From assembly GCA_038748775.1 (NCBI GenBank), contig JBCDIT010000003.1:62001-126000 (forward strand): a stretch of DNA of 64,000 nt. The letters are read 5' to 3'. Below are positions 49,578 to 60,302 of the stretch, piece by piece (position 1 is the stretch's first letter; each line of letters starts with the position of its first letter). The stretch is from DAIQNV01 sp038748775. GTDB lineage: Bacteria > Planctomycetota > Phycisphaerae > Phycisphaerales > UBA1924. The notes below the pieces were generated by a model. It searched no databases. It saw nothing but the letters and a program-made list of their open reading frames with translations, and was not told the origin of the DNA. Position numbers and translations under genes: made by a program.

Positions 49578-50603
49578 TTAGCGTCCCCGCCAGAGCAGCC
49601 AGTTGGCCGACTCGCCGTCGCCCGCTTCGGCGTCTCCGCTTACGACGTCGAGCTCCGACTCGCCCCTCGTGCCGGCGGACCCGTCGAGCATCGCCGTGAC
49701 CGCTTTCCCGTTCCAGCGGAGATCGACCGACCCGAACGAGTCGGGCGAAGGCGGGCGGTACTCACCGCTCGCGTAATCGAACGGGGCGCTGCCGGCGTCG
49801 TTGAACGCGTTGGGGCGGACGTTCCAGTACCCGCTCCCGTACCCAGAGTCGACGAACTCCGCGTTCCGGGCCGAAGCGAACACAAGGAACGAACTGGCGC
49901 TCACCGGCTGGTCTTCGCGACGGATGGGCTCGACGCCGTACTTGTTTTTAAACGCGTTCCCGATGAAATCGGTCGGGTTGCCGATCGGGACAGGATCGAT
50001 GCCCTTGCTCGTTCCGCCGATCAGGGCGTTCATACCCAGCGTGGGCGCCACGTTGGTGATGTAGGTGTACGAGAGTTCGAGACCCGAGTCGGTGGAAGCA
50101 CCCGGGAGTTGCTCGTTGTAGTAGTCACGCGCCACCGCCGCCTGCCCGTTAATAAGCACAGCCCCTTCAACCTGGTAGTCGAAGTACGGAGCGAGCCGCC
50201 ACGTGTATCCACTCAAAGCCGACGAACCAGTAAACGGCGCGAGCGCCGACTGGGTTTCAGCGTCCCAGAGCTGGATGCCGTGATCGTTGAAGATGTCCTC
50301 CGACCACGGTGCGGGCCAAGAGGCCGCGAATCGCCCATCACCCGCCTCCACTGGAAGCATCAATCCCCGATTGTCGAGGGTGTACTGAGTCGTGCCGGTC
50401 ATGAGCTGGCGTGCCGCGGAGAGTTCCTGGGCCTGACGCGCCGTCTGCCTCGCCTGCCCGAGCGCCGGGAGCAAGATCCCGATGAGCAGGGCGATCACGG
50501 CGATGACCACGAGGAGCTCGACGAGGGTGAAGCCTTGCACGCCCCGAAAGGCGCGGATCACCGGACATCGGGTTGTGTCAGGATCGAGTGCTCGGAGGGT
50601 CAT
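49578..50603 (-). CDS. Type IV pilin-like/pseudopilin protein
   Basis: A 341-residue protein with a class III prepilin leader: cleavage is expected after the Gly in QGFTLVELLVVIAVIALLIG, with Phe at +1 and Glu at +5, followed by a polar alpha-helical spine (ALGQARQTARQAQELSAARQ). The long C-terminal body (PWSEDIFNDHGIQLWDAE, LDLRWNGKAVTAMLDGSAG type strands) resembles the large planctomycete pseudopilins rather than classical pilins. It needs a prepilin peptidase not seen here. The ATG at 50603 has CAAGGACCC before it. Confidence 0.85.
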   Translation of the reverse strand: MTLRALDPDTTRCPVIRAFRGVQGFTLVELLVVIAVIALLIGILLPALGQARQTARQAQELSAARQLMTGTTQYTLDNRGLMLPVEAGDGRFAASWPAPWSEDIFNDHGIQLWDAETQSALAPFTGSSALSGYTWRLAPYFDYQVEGAVLINGQAAVARDYYNEQLPGASTDSGLELSYTYITNVAPTLGMNALIGGTSKGIDPVPIGNPTDFIGNAFKNKYGVEPIRREDQPVSASSFLVFASARNAEFVDSGYGSGYWNVRPNAFNDAGSAPFDYASGEYRPPSPDSFGSVDLRWNGKAVTAMLDGSAGTRGESELDVVSGDAEAGDGESANWLLWRGR

Positions 50604-50669
50604 GGGTCCTTGAAGTCCTTTACCCCGATCTACCACGTCGGGGCGAGCATGGTTTCATGATTCCTTCGA

Positions 50670-52034
50670 TCACCTCAACATGCCGACAACCGCGAAGACA
50701 TCGAACGCATCGACGTACCCATCGGCGTTGACGTCGAGCGTCGCGGCCGAGTCCTGCTGGGGGAAAGCCGTCTGGTGAACGCCCGGCTCGCCGACGCCCC
50801 GGATCACCCAGACCAGGTCGCTCACCTCAACAGCCCCCGATCCATCCACGTCGCCCGGAAGCGGGACAACATAGGTGATCTCCAGCGTGCTGGCGTCGAA
50901 ATCGATGTCGAGCGTGTCAAGCAGGGCCTTGCCGTCCTTGGTAATCCAGTAGCTGTACTCGGCCACCGCGAGGTCACCGAACGCCGCCTGCGACATAATC
51001 AGGCTGACCCAGCCGATCTCGAGCTGGTCTCGGAAGTACTCAATCACCGGACCCCTGCGAGTGTCGACCTCAAACCGGAATCGATGCCCGAACGGAATGA
51101 GATCGTTCTGGCCGAGAGCGGTCTGGCCGGCAACGGTCTCGCCTGGCGTGCCAGCCGCGACGTCGTAGCTTAAGCCGTAGGCGAGAGGCTCAGGATCGAA
51201 GCCATCCACAGGGTTCGCGACGAAGTTGCCGGTCGGGAAGAACGTGTCGTACGTTTGACCATCGGGAGCGTCGTACAAACCAAACGCAAACTCGACTCCA
51301 GACTCACCGAAACTCGACTGCACACTCCGTTCGACACCGCCCGGGAAGTCAACCGGCTCAGCATTCGGGATGCCGTTTGACCACGCGGTCGTACCGCTCG
51401 AACTCTCGTTCCACGTCGCCGCGCTGAGACCGTTGTTGAACCGAACGCCAAACAGCTCGAGCGGTGCGTTGTCGTCCTCAGCGGCGCCTTGCGTTTGATA
51501 CCGAGGCTCGGCCGGAACGAAAACCGAGTCGACCGGGGTGATCCCACCGAACTCGTTGAAGACGGTGATGTCTCCGCCTGCCCAGAGCTGGGTTTCCCAC
51601 GCGTCGGGAGAGGGGTCGTACTTCGCCTGGGGCGCCGTGGAACTCAGCCAAGTCGCCGCTGTGAAGGTGATCGACTCAAACCAAACACGTCGGGCGTCGA
51701 CGCCGGTCGGCAACCCGGCCGTCGCGGTGTCGAACATCGCGACAAGCGACGACTGTCGCCCTTCACCCGGGAACGTGCTCGCCCACACGAAGTCCCGCGA
51801 ATTGCCGGTCGCTCCGATGTTCGAGTACGTCGACGTGTCCTTGGTCGGGGCCTCGAAGAAAACAGTGGTCGGTTCGCCGTAGGTCGGTCCCGCACCGACG
51901 ACACTCGACTGGGGTACTCCCGTAACAGCGCTCTGCGTTGAAGTTGCCGTGACCGACCTCGTCTGACCGAGCGCTGATCCAGCATGAACAAAGAGAGCCA
52001 CCACACCCACGAGCTTCGTGTCGAGTCGTAACAT
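50670..52034 (-). CDS. Secreted protein with C-terminal dockerin-type repeats, function unknown
   Basis: A 454-residue exported protein, signal peptide ending SALGQTRS near residue 24. The body is beta-rich, heavy in Thr, Ser, Asp and Gly, with no enzyme motif I can identify. The C-terminus has two calcium loops, PGDVDGSGAVEVSDLVWVI and LDVNADGYVDAFDVFAVV, arranged like a dockerin pair. A purine-rich AAGGAC lies seven bases before the ATG at 52034. The adjacent pilin-like gene downstream runs on the same strand. Confidence 0.8.
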   Translation of the reverse strand: MLRLDTKLVGVVALFVHAGSALGQTRSVTATSTQSAVTGVPQSSVVGAGPTYGEPTTVFFEAPTKDTSTYSNIGATGNSRDFVWASTFPGEGRQSSLVAMFDTATAGLPTGVDARRVWFESITFTAATWLSSTAPQAKYDPSPDAWETQLWAGGDITVFNEFGGITPVDSVFVPAEPRYQTQGAAEDDNAPLELFGVRFNNGLSAATWNESSSGTTAWSNGIPNAEPVDFPGGVERSVQSSFGESGVEFAFGLYDAPDGQTYDTFFPTGNFVANPVDGFDPEPLAYGLSYDVAAGTPGETVAGQTALGQNDLIPFGHRFRFEVDTRRGPVIEYFRDQLEIGWVSLIMSQAAFGDLAVAEYSYWITKDGKALLDTLDIDFDASTLEITYVVPLPGDVDGSGAVEVSDLVWVIRGVGEPGVHQTAFPQQDSAATLDVNADGYVDAFDVFAVVGMLR

Positions 52035-52177
52035 GGTCAGGTCCTTCGCGCAGATCGAGCAGTTGAGACTGCGTCTCAGCTTCACAATATGGGTGGCGTC
52101 GCAAAGGGTCAACGCGAAACGCAGATCCTGAATCGCATCTGTCGCCTTTCAGGACGAACCCCCGGCAGGCGGGCTTG

Positions 52178-52750
52178 ATGTACCGTCTCGTATCACCCAT
52201 GTCCCGACGCCCCGACCTCAACCAGTGCTTCCGAATGTGGGCCACTCGACCATCGGAGCAAAGAAGCCGTTCTTTCTTTGACTTCGTACGCGAACACAAT
52301 CCTGATATCTTTGCTCATCATCCGAATCATCCCGCGTTCAAGGGTCATTGCTGGCCTATAGGCGGTCTTCGCGTCTGCCGTGGCTGTCTCATGGGAGCAT
52401 CGGGGATGGCCGTCGGATTCATCGTCGGCGTCGCCACCCTTTGGCCCGGCCGGCTCAGTGATCAGCAAGCGGGATTGGCATTTGGAGCCATGCTGGCGCC
52501 GACCGTGTTCACGTCGCTCGTTGGCGCACCGCGCCCGATCAAAGACACCGCACGCTTCCTGCTCGGCGTTCTCACCGCTTCCGCGTTCGTCTTCTTGTTT
52601 GTCGCCGACTCGTGGCTCGCCCGAGGGATCGTCGTCGGCGTGTACGTCGTCGCGAGAGGCGTGCTCTCGGCGAAGCGGAAACGACACCACAAGAGCGAGA
52701 TAGACCGGTATCAGGCGGCGCAAGCACCCGCCGCAGGAGCCGCGCAATGA
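52178..52750 (+). CDS. DUF2085-family membrane protein
   Basis: A 190-residue inner-membrane protein. The family core is HHPNHPAFKGHCWPIGGLRVC followed by RGCLMGASG: clustered His and Cys residues before the first membrane helix, the hallmark of DUF2085. Four hydrophobic segments and a basic tail follow (SAKRKRHHKSE). The function is unknown; the His/Cys cluster suggests metal or haem handling. Start could be ATG 52178 or ATG 52199. The stop overlaps the TolC-like lipoprotein start (ATGA), so it heads the export operon. Confidence 0.82.
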   Translation: MYRLVSPMSRRPDLNQCFRMWATRPSEQRSRSFFDFVREHNPDIFAHHPNHPAFKGHCWPIGGLRVCRGCLMGASGMAVGFIVGVATLWPGRLSDQQAGLAFGAMLAPTVFTSLVGAPRPIKDTARFLLGVLTASAFVFLFVADSWLARGIVVGVYVVARGVLSAKRKRHHKSEIDRYQAAQAPAAGAAQ

Positions 52751-54216
52751 AACTGGCGTGGATCGCGCCGAGCCTCGCCATCGCGGCGCTGGTCTCCGGG
52801 TGTGGGAGCCCTCAGGAACAAGCGGCGCACCGCGCCGCGGAACTGCGATGGGAGATCGCCGACGCGGTCATCGCGGCCGAGGTCATGCCCGTCCGCGAGG
52901 TCGACTGGAACGGCGCCGTCGACCTGCTCCGCGAACGAGGCCCAGCCGTGATCCGAGCCGACCAAGCCGTCGAACGCGCCCATATTGCCGCAGGACGGCC
53001 CTACAAGAACCTCATCCCAACGATCGACTTCCGTGTTGGTGTTGTGGAGCAGGTCGATTCCCTCGCCGACCTGACCACCTCCGACCTACTCTTCGACGTC
53101 TTCATCACCAACCTGCTCAGCGGGCTCGCGAACCTCCCCGAACAGGTCTTTGTGACCCGCCTCGCCCTGCTCCGCACCGAACTACAACGCGAGCAATCGT
53201 GGCGCGAACAGATCATCGTGCTGCACACGCTGTTCTTGCAGAGCGCCGCGCTCGACGAGCGGCTCCGCCTCGCCGAACTCGCCCGGGCGGGCGCCGAGCG
53301 CGCAGATGACGCAGGGTTCGACGCCGTGGTCGGGCTCGGACCCGAAGAACTCGACGACGAGACCCGGGACATCGCCCGCGATCGGCACGAGCTCAACCAG
53401 CGGCTCGGCGCCCTGCTCGGAGAACCGGCCGTCCGGTGGATGCCCGACGGACCGGTGCCGGCGATCAAGGCCGAAGGCGTCCTCGGACCCGGGCTCGAAG
53501 AACGGCTGATGAACTCGCTCGTCCTCCGTCTCGCGGCCACCGACCTCGTCGCCGCCGACGCCGCGGTTCGATCCGCGTGGTACGAGTACCTCCCCCAGCC
53601 CGAAATCTTCATTAGCGCACCGCCGATCTTCACGCAGACCGGCGACGACCAAACCGTCTTCGAGCTCGGCAACCTCACGCTGACCGCGAGGCTCCGGCTC
53701 TCGGTCGATCTCCGCGGCGCGGTCGCCGAGCGCATCAAGCTCGCGAACCTCGACCGCGACACGGCGATCCGCGAGACCCGTCTCGCGGTGCGCACCGCGG
53801 CCGTCGAGGCGGTGCGGCTCAACGAAGAGCTCGACCGTCTCGTCGAAGAACGCGACGAAGCGGCGCGTAGGCTCGATCTCGTTGTCGGCGCCCTCGAGGC
53901 CGATGGGATCTCGGGCCTCCAACGCAGACTCCGCGAAGCGGCTCGGGCACGAGACGCCATCGCGAGGGCCGAACTGGCAGAAGTTGCGCTCGTCGGCCCC
54001 TTGCTCACACTCGACAGCGTCTGGGCGAGTACCTTTCCTTACGCAGACGCCCGAACCCCGGGGCGCACCCCGCTCGATGACCAACGCACACCCGCCCAAC
54101 CCGAATCGCACGACGCGGACACCGCGACCGGGGTTGGTGCGGCGCCCCAGAACCGCGATACTCGCGGCGATACTGGCGAGCCTGAGCGCGTGGTCGTGCG
54201 AGCGGGTCCAGCCTGA
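52747..54216 (+). CDS. TolC-like outer-membrane efflux lipoprotein
   Basis: A 489-residue lipoprotein: signal peptide MKLAWIAPSLAIAALVSGC with lipobox LVSGC (Cys19). The body is mostly long alpha-helix with heptad patterns (AELRWEIADAVIAAEVMP, LRLAVRTAAVEAVRLNEELD type) and the paired-repeat look of TolC/OprM outer-membrane channels. It would form the outer-membrane end of the exporter encoded by the next three genes. The last 140 bases overlap the adaptor gene in another frame, if the longer adaptor start is used. Confidence 0.82.
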   Translation: MKLAWIAPSLAIAALVSGCGSPQEQAAHRAAELRWEIADAVIAAEVMPVREVDWNGAVDLLRERGPAVIRADQAVERAHIAAGRPYKNLIPTIDFRVGVVEQVDSLADLTTSDLLFDVFITNLLSGLANLPEQVFVTRLALLRTELQREQSWREQIIVLHTLFLQSAALDERLRLAELARAGAERADDAGFDAVVGLGPEELDDETRDIARDRHELNQRLGALLGEPAVRWMPDGPVPAIKAEGVLGPGLEERLMNSLVLRLAATDLVAADAAVRSAWYEYLPQPEIFISAPPIFTQTGDDQTVFELGNLTLTARLRLSVDLRGAVAERIKLANLDRDTAIRETRLAVRTAAVEAVRLNEELDRLVEERDEAARRLDLVVGALEADGISGLQRRLREAARARDAIARAELAEVALVGPLLTLDSVWASTFPYADARTPGRTPLDDQRTPAQPESHDADTATGVGAAPQNRDTRGDTGEPERVVVRAGPA

Positions 54217-55339
54217 AGAGGCCGAGGCCGCCGTCGAGACCCAGGCCTGGGACTGGACGTCATACCCGCTCGCTTCCCGCATCACGCTGAGCGAAGCTTC
54301 GGCGCGAGTCCAATCTCGACGCACCACCGCGTTCGTCGCACCGATCGACGGGCCGATCGAGATCGATGACGACGTGCGAGCCGCCGGTCCAACGGGCATC
54401 GAGCTCGAAGCTGGCCGTGTGTGGGCGAGGGTGGCGCCGCAGAGGCTCGAACTCGAGCGGCGCACCGTTCAAGGTCAACGCCGGCAGCTTGAGCTGCGAC
54501 GGCTGCTGTTCGAAGCGATCGAACAACCAAGGACAACGCTCGAAGCCCGGCGCGACCTCGAAAACGCGCGACGGACACGCGACCAACTGCGCCTTGCCGT
54601 CGAAGCTCGCACCGACCCGCTCGTGCGCGAGGTGTTCCCGGATCTCCCGGCCCAGTTCGGTGATGACGTGCTCGCCGCGGCCGAACGCTTGGTCGAGGTG
54701 CTCGAAGAGAACCTCCGCCTCGCCGAAGACCCCGAGATCAGCGTCGAAGAAATCCAGCTCCAGCTCGCGGACGTCGAGCTTGAGCAAGCCGAACTCACGT
54801 TCGACCGTCTCGCGGAGCGGAGCGAACTGACGATGCCCTTCGCCGGCGAGCTCGTGCTGAGTCCTCAGCTCGATGTCGCTGGCTCGCTCTTCGTCGGCGG
54901 AGGCGACACGATCGCGACGGCGCGCGGCGGCGAGATCGTGCTGCACGTCGAATCCGGCGAGGCACTCTGGCTTGATGTCCCCCCCGAAGACCTCGTGTAC
55001 CGCGCGCGGATCCCGGGCGGAGGCGTCGCGTCCGCACGCTTCGAGCGACGCGAAACCGTCGACCTTCGAGGGTTCCCGACCCTCGTCGATCGCTTCACCC
55101 TCGAACCCGACGAAAGCGCCGCATCGCTCCGGCTGCTCAACGGCGCCGCGGTCCGGGGCCGGCTGGTGCGCACGCTCGAACGCCCGGCGCGGCTCGTGCC
55201 CAAGCTCGATCTCATGGTCCGGTACCCCGACGCGTTCACGCGGGGCGACTGGACCGGGGGCGTTGGGGAGATCTGGCCCGGGGCGAGCGCCGTCGCCATC
55301 GGGCTGACCGAGATCGCGATCGACGTGGGCACGCCGTGA
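54077..55339 (+). CDS. HlyD/MacA-like periplasmic adaptor
   Basis: A 420-residue adaptor. A signal or lipoprotein-type segment (AILAAILASLSAWSCERV) is followed by a lipoyl-like strand region, a long coiled-coil hairpin (RRTVQGQRRQLELRRLLFEA and LADVELEQAELTFDRLAER), and C-terminal barrel strands. This is the membrane-fusion-protein layout that links an inner-membrane pump to a TolC channel. From ATG 54077 the gene overlaps the previous one by 140 bases; GTG 54137, just before the hydrophobic segment, would shorten the overlap to 80. The stop overlaps the permease GTG. Confidence 0.8.
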   Translation: MTNAHPPNPNRTTRTPRPGLVRRPRTAILAAILASLSAWSCERVQPEEAEAAVETQAWDWTSYPLASRITLSEASARVQSRRTTAFVAPIDGPIEIDDDVRAAGPTGIELEAGRVWARVAPQRLELERRTVQGQRRQLELRRLLFEAIEQPRTTLEARRDLENARRTRDQLRLAVEARTDPLVREVFPDLPAQFGDDVLAAAERLVEVLEENLRLAEDPEISVEEIQLQLADVELEQAELTFDRLAERSELTMPFAGELVLSPQLDVAGSLFVGGGDTIATARGGEIVLHVESGEALWLDVPPEDLVYRARIPGGGVASARFERRETVDLRGFPTLVDRFTLEPDESAASLRLLNGAAVRGRLVRTLERPARLVPKLDLMVRYPDAFTRGDWTGGVGEIWPGASAVAIGLTEIAIDVGTP

Positions 55340-56492
55340 GGGGCGTTGTCCTCCTGACGCTCTATCTGATGCGCGACACCGTCGCGCGGTGGATCGAACA
55401 GCCGGCCGGTGTCATCGCGAAGGGATCGGTCGTCGGGTTCATGGTCGCGACCGCGATGGCGATCCTCGCATCGTTCGCGCTCGCGGCCGACGAGTTGGAG
55501 CGCCGGCTCGGCGATATCGGGCTCGACCGTTTCTACGTCCGCGAGGCGATCCTGCAATCGACCCGAAAGCCCGGCGAGCCCACCGTCGGCGAGATGCTCG
55601 AACAGTCGAACGTCTTCGGGCCCGAGGTCAGGGTTGTCCGGCTCCGCGCCGCTCCGGTCCGAGTCACGAGCGAGTTCGGCCAGACGCTGCCGGCGTATCT
55701 CTACGACGCCGATGCCCCGCCGCTCGAGACGCAACGCTCCGACGCGAACGGGCTGGTGCTTTGTCTCCCGGGCGTGCCCGAGGGCGTGTCGGTCGAGGTA
55801 CACGTTGACCGCCCCGCCGCGGACCGTGTGACCGCCGTCGCGACCACAGCCCCGCCGCCCGAGTGGTCCGCGAGCATCGATCCGAGCGGGCTCGTGCTGG
55901 TGCCCGATGGGCTCGGGCTGCTGGGTGCTCGGAACGTTGTCAGCCAGTTGGTCATCGTCGAACGAGGCCCCAATTCGCCATCGCTCGAAGAGATGACGAC
56001 CGCCGTGATGCGTCTTGCCCGGGCCGAGCGGATCGACGTCACAGTGCAAGGCCCGGGCCCGATCATTCGGTCGCTCGATGAACTCCGGAGCAGGCGCGAC
56101 CTGGTCCGCGGCGGGCTCGCGGTGATCTTCGGCGCCGGTGCCGCGTTTGTTTTCGCGGCGATGGGCGTGCTGGAGTATCGCGAAGTGCGGTACGTCGGCG
56201 CGTTGCTGCGGAGCTTCGGGGCGGCCCCCTGGTCGCTCTTTGCACGCCACGCGATCGAGCAACTGCTGATCGCGAACCTCGGCCTGATCACCGCGCTCTC
56301 GCTGATGTGGTACACGCGTGCGCACACCGTCGCGGCGCTCGGCTACCCGGTGGGACCGAGCCAAGAGAGCGTGCTCGCCTCGATCGTCGCCCCCGAAGTC
56401 GAGGTCATCGCGATGATCATGAATGGCGGCGTGATGGTCGGCCTCTTGCCCGTCGCCTGGCTCATCGCCAAGCCCGTCGGGAGGGTGCTGTC

Positions 56493-56496
<4 letters not shown>
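55336..56496 (+). CDS. FtsX/MacB-like ABC transporter permease
   Basis: A 386-residue permease with one N-terminal transmembrane helix (SVVGFMVATAMAILASFALA), a periplasmic domain of about 200 residues, and three C-terminal helices (GGLAVIFGAGAAFVFAAMGV, LIANLGLITALSLMWY, GGVMVGLLPVAWLIAKPVG). This is the FtsX/MacB topology of mechanotransmission or lipoprotein-type ABC systems rather than a substrate-pore importer. GTG start overlapping the adaptor stop, and TGA overlapping the ATPase GTG: all genes of the unit are coupled. Confidence 0.85.
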
Positions 56497-57176
<680 letters not shown>

Positions 57177-57239
57177 CGCCGCCCGCTGGACAACAGACGT
57201 GACGGACCGCGATACTGGCCGACCGAACCCGAGGATCCT

Positions 57240-58796
57240 GTGCCCCCACCCTGCCTTCTCATAGCACCACAAGGACTCACCGTCACCGGCGTTACGACGT
57301 GGATCGCGCTCGTGGCCAAGGGTCTGGCCGATCATGACTCGGGCCTCAACCGGCCGGTCGGCGTTCTCGTTCACGGATCGATCGAAGGCCACGCGGAGTT
57401 CGACCTCGATCTCCCAGACGGCGCCAAGTTGTTCCGGCGTGACGACCTGCCCGATCTTGATCAGCTCAACGGAGATCTCTCGCCGATCATCAAGGCCTAT
57501 CGGAATGCGGCGCGTGAACTCTCGCACGACCCGAGGTGCGACGCCGCGGTGGTCCTGGTGCCTTCGAGGCATGCCGAGTGTTTCGCCGCGTGCGCCGCGC
57601 TCACGATCGTCGACCCCGAGGCGTTCCGGGTGCTGGGCCTCCAGCACATCGACGGGGCCTACGAGACAGCGTTCATCGATCGGTACGAGCCCGCCCTCGC
57701 GGCGCTCGCCGGCGTGAGTTCGCGGATTAAAGACAGCCTCCGCACGCGGTTCCCATCTCGGGCCGACGAGACGTTCTGGATCCCCAACGCGGCCCACGCG
57801 CCCCGCGAGGTCCCGGTGCGCGAGCCCCTGGCCGATCGCCCGGTGCGTCTGCTCTACACCGGACGCATCGAGCACGAGCAAAAGCGAGTCCGTGCGCTCG
57901 TGCGAATGTCGGACGAACTCACCCGCGCCGGCGTGTGGCACGAGCTGACCTTCCTGGGCGACGGGCCGGCCTCGGGTGAGATCGACAACCTCGCGGCCGA
58001 TCGCCCTTCGATCACACACCGCTCGATGGTCCCGCCCGACCAGGTTGCCGGGCATCTCGCCGGCGCCGACGTGCTCGTCCTCGCGAGCCGAACAGAAGGC
58101 ATGAGCAAGTCGCTGCTCGAAGCGATGGCGCAGGGGTGTTGCCCGGTCATCACCGACACGCCCTCCGGAGCGCGCGACGTGATCGAGGACGGGGTGCACG
58201 GCGTGCTCGTCCCCTTCGAACCAACCGACGACGACGACACGATCGGTGCCGCGATGGCTAAGAGCGTCGCACGCGCGATGTCGCTCGATCTTGCGACGCT
58301 CGGCGCGAACGCCCACGAGCGTGTGCGTTCGTTCTTCAGTCCGGATCGCCTGGCCCGTGTCGTGGCGGAGGTCATCGACCGGACCGCCGCGACGCCTCCA
58401 CGCTCCTGGCCCGCCGACCGGCCGGTGGCGTACAACGCGTCCGGCGAGGCGGGCGGTCCGGTGCCCCCCGGCGGCCGCGCCAGGTTCGCGGCCGCGCTGC
58501 AGAGACTCGCCGGCAAACGCGTCGCCATTCACGGCACCGGCCAGCACACCCGCCAGCTTGCGCCGCTTCTTGCCCAAGCGCCGTGCCTGATCGTGGGCTT
58601 CACCGACGATGATCCGGGCGCCGCAGGGTCGAGACTTTTCAACTGGCCGGTGGTCGCACCGAAAGACGCCCCAACCCTCGGGGCCGAAGCGGTGCTCATC
58701 TCGAGCGCGATGCACGAGTCGGCCATCTTCGCTCGTCGCGGCGTCTATGAGGACCTGGGCATCGAGGTCCGGCGTGTCTACGAGACAGGCGAATAA
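57240..58796 (+). CDS. Family-4 glycosyltransferase fused to a PglD-like domain
   Basis: A 518-residue cytoplasmic protein. Residues 1-380 are a GT4-type GT-B enzyme: LTVTGVTTWIALVAKGLADH, LLYTGRIEHEQKRVRALV, FLGDGPASGEIDNLA and ASRTEGMSKSLLEAMAQGCC with the E-x7-E sugar-nucleotide motif. The last 100 residues are a Rossmann-like domain, RVAIHGTGQHTRQLAPLL, LIVGFTDDDPGAAGSRLF and AVLISSAMHESAIF, matching that of the 929-residue protein at 46712. GTG start with GAGG about five bases upstream. It lies 63 bases after the ATPase gene and may be cotranscribed with the exporter. Confidence 0.85.
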   Translation: MPPPCLLIAPQGLTVTGVTTWIALVAKGLADHDSGLNRPVGVLVHGSIEGHAEFDLDLPDGAKLFRRDDLPDLDQLNGDLSPIIKAYRNAARELSHDPRCDAAVVLVPSRHAECFAACAALTIVDPEAFRVLGLQHIDGAYETAFIDRYEPALAALAGVSSRIKDSLRTRFPSRADETFWIPNAAHAPREVPVREPLADRPVRLLYTGRIEHEQKRVRALVRMSDELTRAGVWHELTFLGDGPASGEIDNLAADRPSITHRSMVPPDQVAGHLAGADVLVLASRTEGMSKSLLEAMAQGCCPVITDTPSGARDVIEDGVHGVLVPFEPTDDDDTIGAAMAKSVARAMSLDLATLGANAHERVRSFFSPDRLARVVAEVIDRTAATPPRSWPADRPVAYNASGEAGGPVPPGGRARFAAALQRLAGKRVAIHGTGQHTRQLAPLLAQAPCLIVGFTDDDPGAAGSRLFNWPVVAPKDAPTLGAEAVLISSAMHESAIFARRGVYEDLGIEVRRVYETGE

Positions 58797-58799
58797 GCG

Positions 58800-60287
58800 T
58801 CACGCAAACGCGTTGCGCATGTCGCCCGATTCCATGAACGCCCGGTGCATGTCGAAACACGAGGCCAGGTCGTGGCGGACGTGCCCCGCAGGGGCCTTCT
58901 CAAGGTAGTGCCGCAGCGCGTCGCGATACTCGGGGTGGGCGCACCGATCGATGATCCGAGCGGCCCGCTCCATCGGCCCGAGGCCCCGCAAGTCGGCGAG
59001 TCCGTTTTCGGTCACCAGCACCTGCACCGAGTGCTCGTTGTGATCGACGTGGCTGCACATCGGGACGACGGTCGAGATCTTCCCGCCCTTCGCGACCGAG
59101 GGCGCCATGAGAATCGAGAGGTAGCTGTTGCGGACGAAGTCGCCCGAACCGCCGATCCCGTTCATGATCTGGGTTCCGCAGACGTGGGTGGAGTTGGCGC
59201 ACCCGTAGATGTCCATCTCAAGCACTGTGTTGATCGCGATCACGCCCAGCCGGCGGACGACCCCGGGGTTGTTGCTGAACTCTTGAGGTCGGACGACCAC
59301 GCGCGGTGCGAAGAAGTCCATGTCGTCGAACACGCTCTGCATCACCGAGTCGGAGAGCGTGATCGCGCTCGTCGACGCCCCGAGGAGCTTCCCCGAACGC
59401 ATCACGTCGATCTGCGCATCCTGGAGCACCTCGGTGTACATCTCGAAGTTCGGGATTTCCGGGTGCCGGCCCAGGCGACCCATCACGGCGTTCGACACGT
59501 TGCCCACGCCGGCCTGCAAGGGAAGGAACTCGCCCGGGATCCGGCCCGCCCTCATCTCGCTGAGCAGGAAGTCGACCACGTGCTGGGCGATGCGTTCGCT
59601 CGTCGAGTCTGGCGGGCTGAACGGCGCAAGCCCGTCCATCTCGTTGGTGCGAACGATGCCGGCGATCCGCTCGGGGTTGACGGTGCAGAAAGGCGTGCCG
59701 ATCTTCGAGAGCGAATGTTGGATCGGGATGGGGTCGCGCTGCGGGGGCCTGCGGAGCCTCGCGATATCGTGCATTTCCCAGAGCCTGGGCGAGTGCGCCT
59801 CGTTGAGCTCGATGATGACCCTCTTCGCGCTCGACAAGATGCTCGGGGTGACGCCGGCGCTCGTGCTGAGGTACACCCGCCCATCTGTTGTGACGCCGAT
59901 CGCCTCGACCACGGCGACATCTATGTCGCCCAGGAACCCGTAATCGAGCATCTGAGGAAGGTGCGAGAGGTGGATGTCGAGGAAGCTTGTCTCCTGCGCG
60001 TTGATGCGTTTGCGCATCGCGCGACTCGATTGGTACGGCGCTCGCCAACTCACAGCGTCGGCCTCAGCGAGCGCTTCGTCGACGTCGGCGTTCGTGCTCG
60101 CACCAGTCACGAGCCGGATCCGGAACGGACGACCGGCGTCGTGCTCAAAGGTCGCCCGCGAAGCGAGCGATCGCGCGGTGGCCTTGACCGAACCGGCCGC
60201 CGTGAACCCGCTGAACCCAACGAAATCGCCGTGATCGATCATCGCCGCGGCTTCGTCGGCGGTGATCTCTGGGAACGGGACCCGCAT
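58800..60287 (-). CDS. Acetyl-CoA hydrolase/transferase (succinate-acetate CoA-transferase type)
   Basis: A 495-residue class I CoA-transferase. FVGFSGFTAAGSVKATARSL lies at the N-terminus. The catalytic Glu is in AINTVLEMDIYGCANSTHV, followed by the oxyanion loop NGIGGSGDFVRNSYLS, as in succinyl-CoA:acetate CoA-transferases and Ach1-type acetyl-CoA hydrolases. It would convert acetate and an acyl-CoA, or dispose of acetyl-CoA. A GGGAGAG leader precedes the ATG. It is convergent with the glycosyltransferase gene, three bases away. Confidence 0.92.
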   Translation of the reverse strand: MRVPFPEITADEAAAMIDHGDFVGFSGFTAAGSVKATARSLASRATFEHDAGRPFRIRLVTGASTNADVDEALAEADAVSWRAPYQSSRAMRKRINAQETSFLDIHLSHLPQMLDYGFLGDIDVAVVEAIGVTTDGRVYLSTSAGVTPSILSSAKRVIIELNEAHSPRLWEMHDIARLRRPPQRDPIPIQHSLSKIGTPFCTVNPERIAGIVRTNEMDGLAPFSPPDSTSERIAQHVVDFLLSEMRAGRIPGEFLPLQAGVGNVSNAVMGRLGRHPEIPNFEMYTEVLQDAQIDVMRSGKLLGASTSAITLSDSVMQSVFDDMDFFAPRVVVRPQEFSNNPGVVRRLGVIAINTVLEMDIYGCANSTHVCGTQIMNGIGGSGDFVRNSYLSILMAPSVAKGGKISTVVPMCSHVDHNEHSVQVLVTENGLADLRGLGPMERAARIIDRCAHPEYRDALRHYLEKAPAGHVRHDLASCFDMHRAFMESGDMRNAFA

Positions 60288-60302
60288 ACCACGCTCTCCC
60301 GG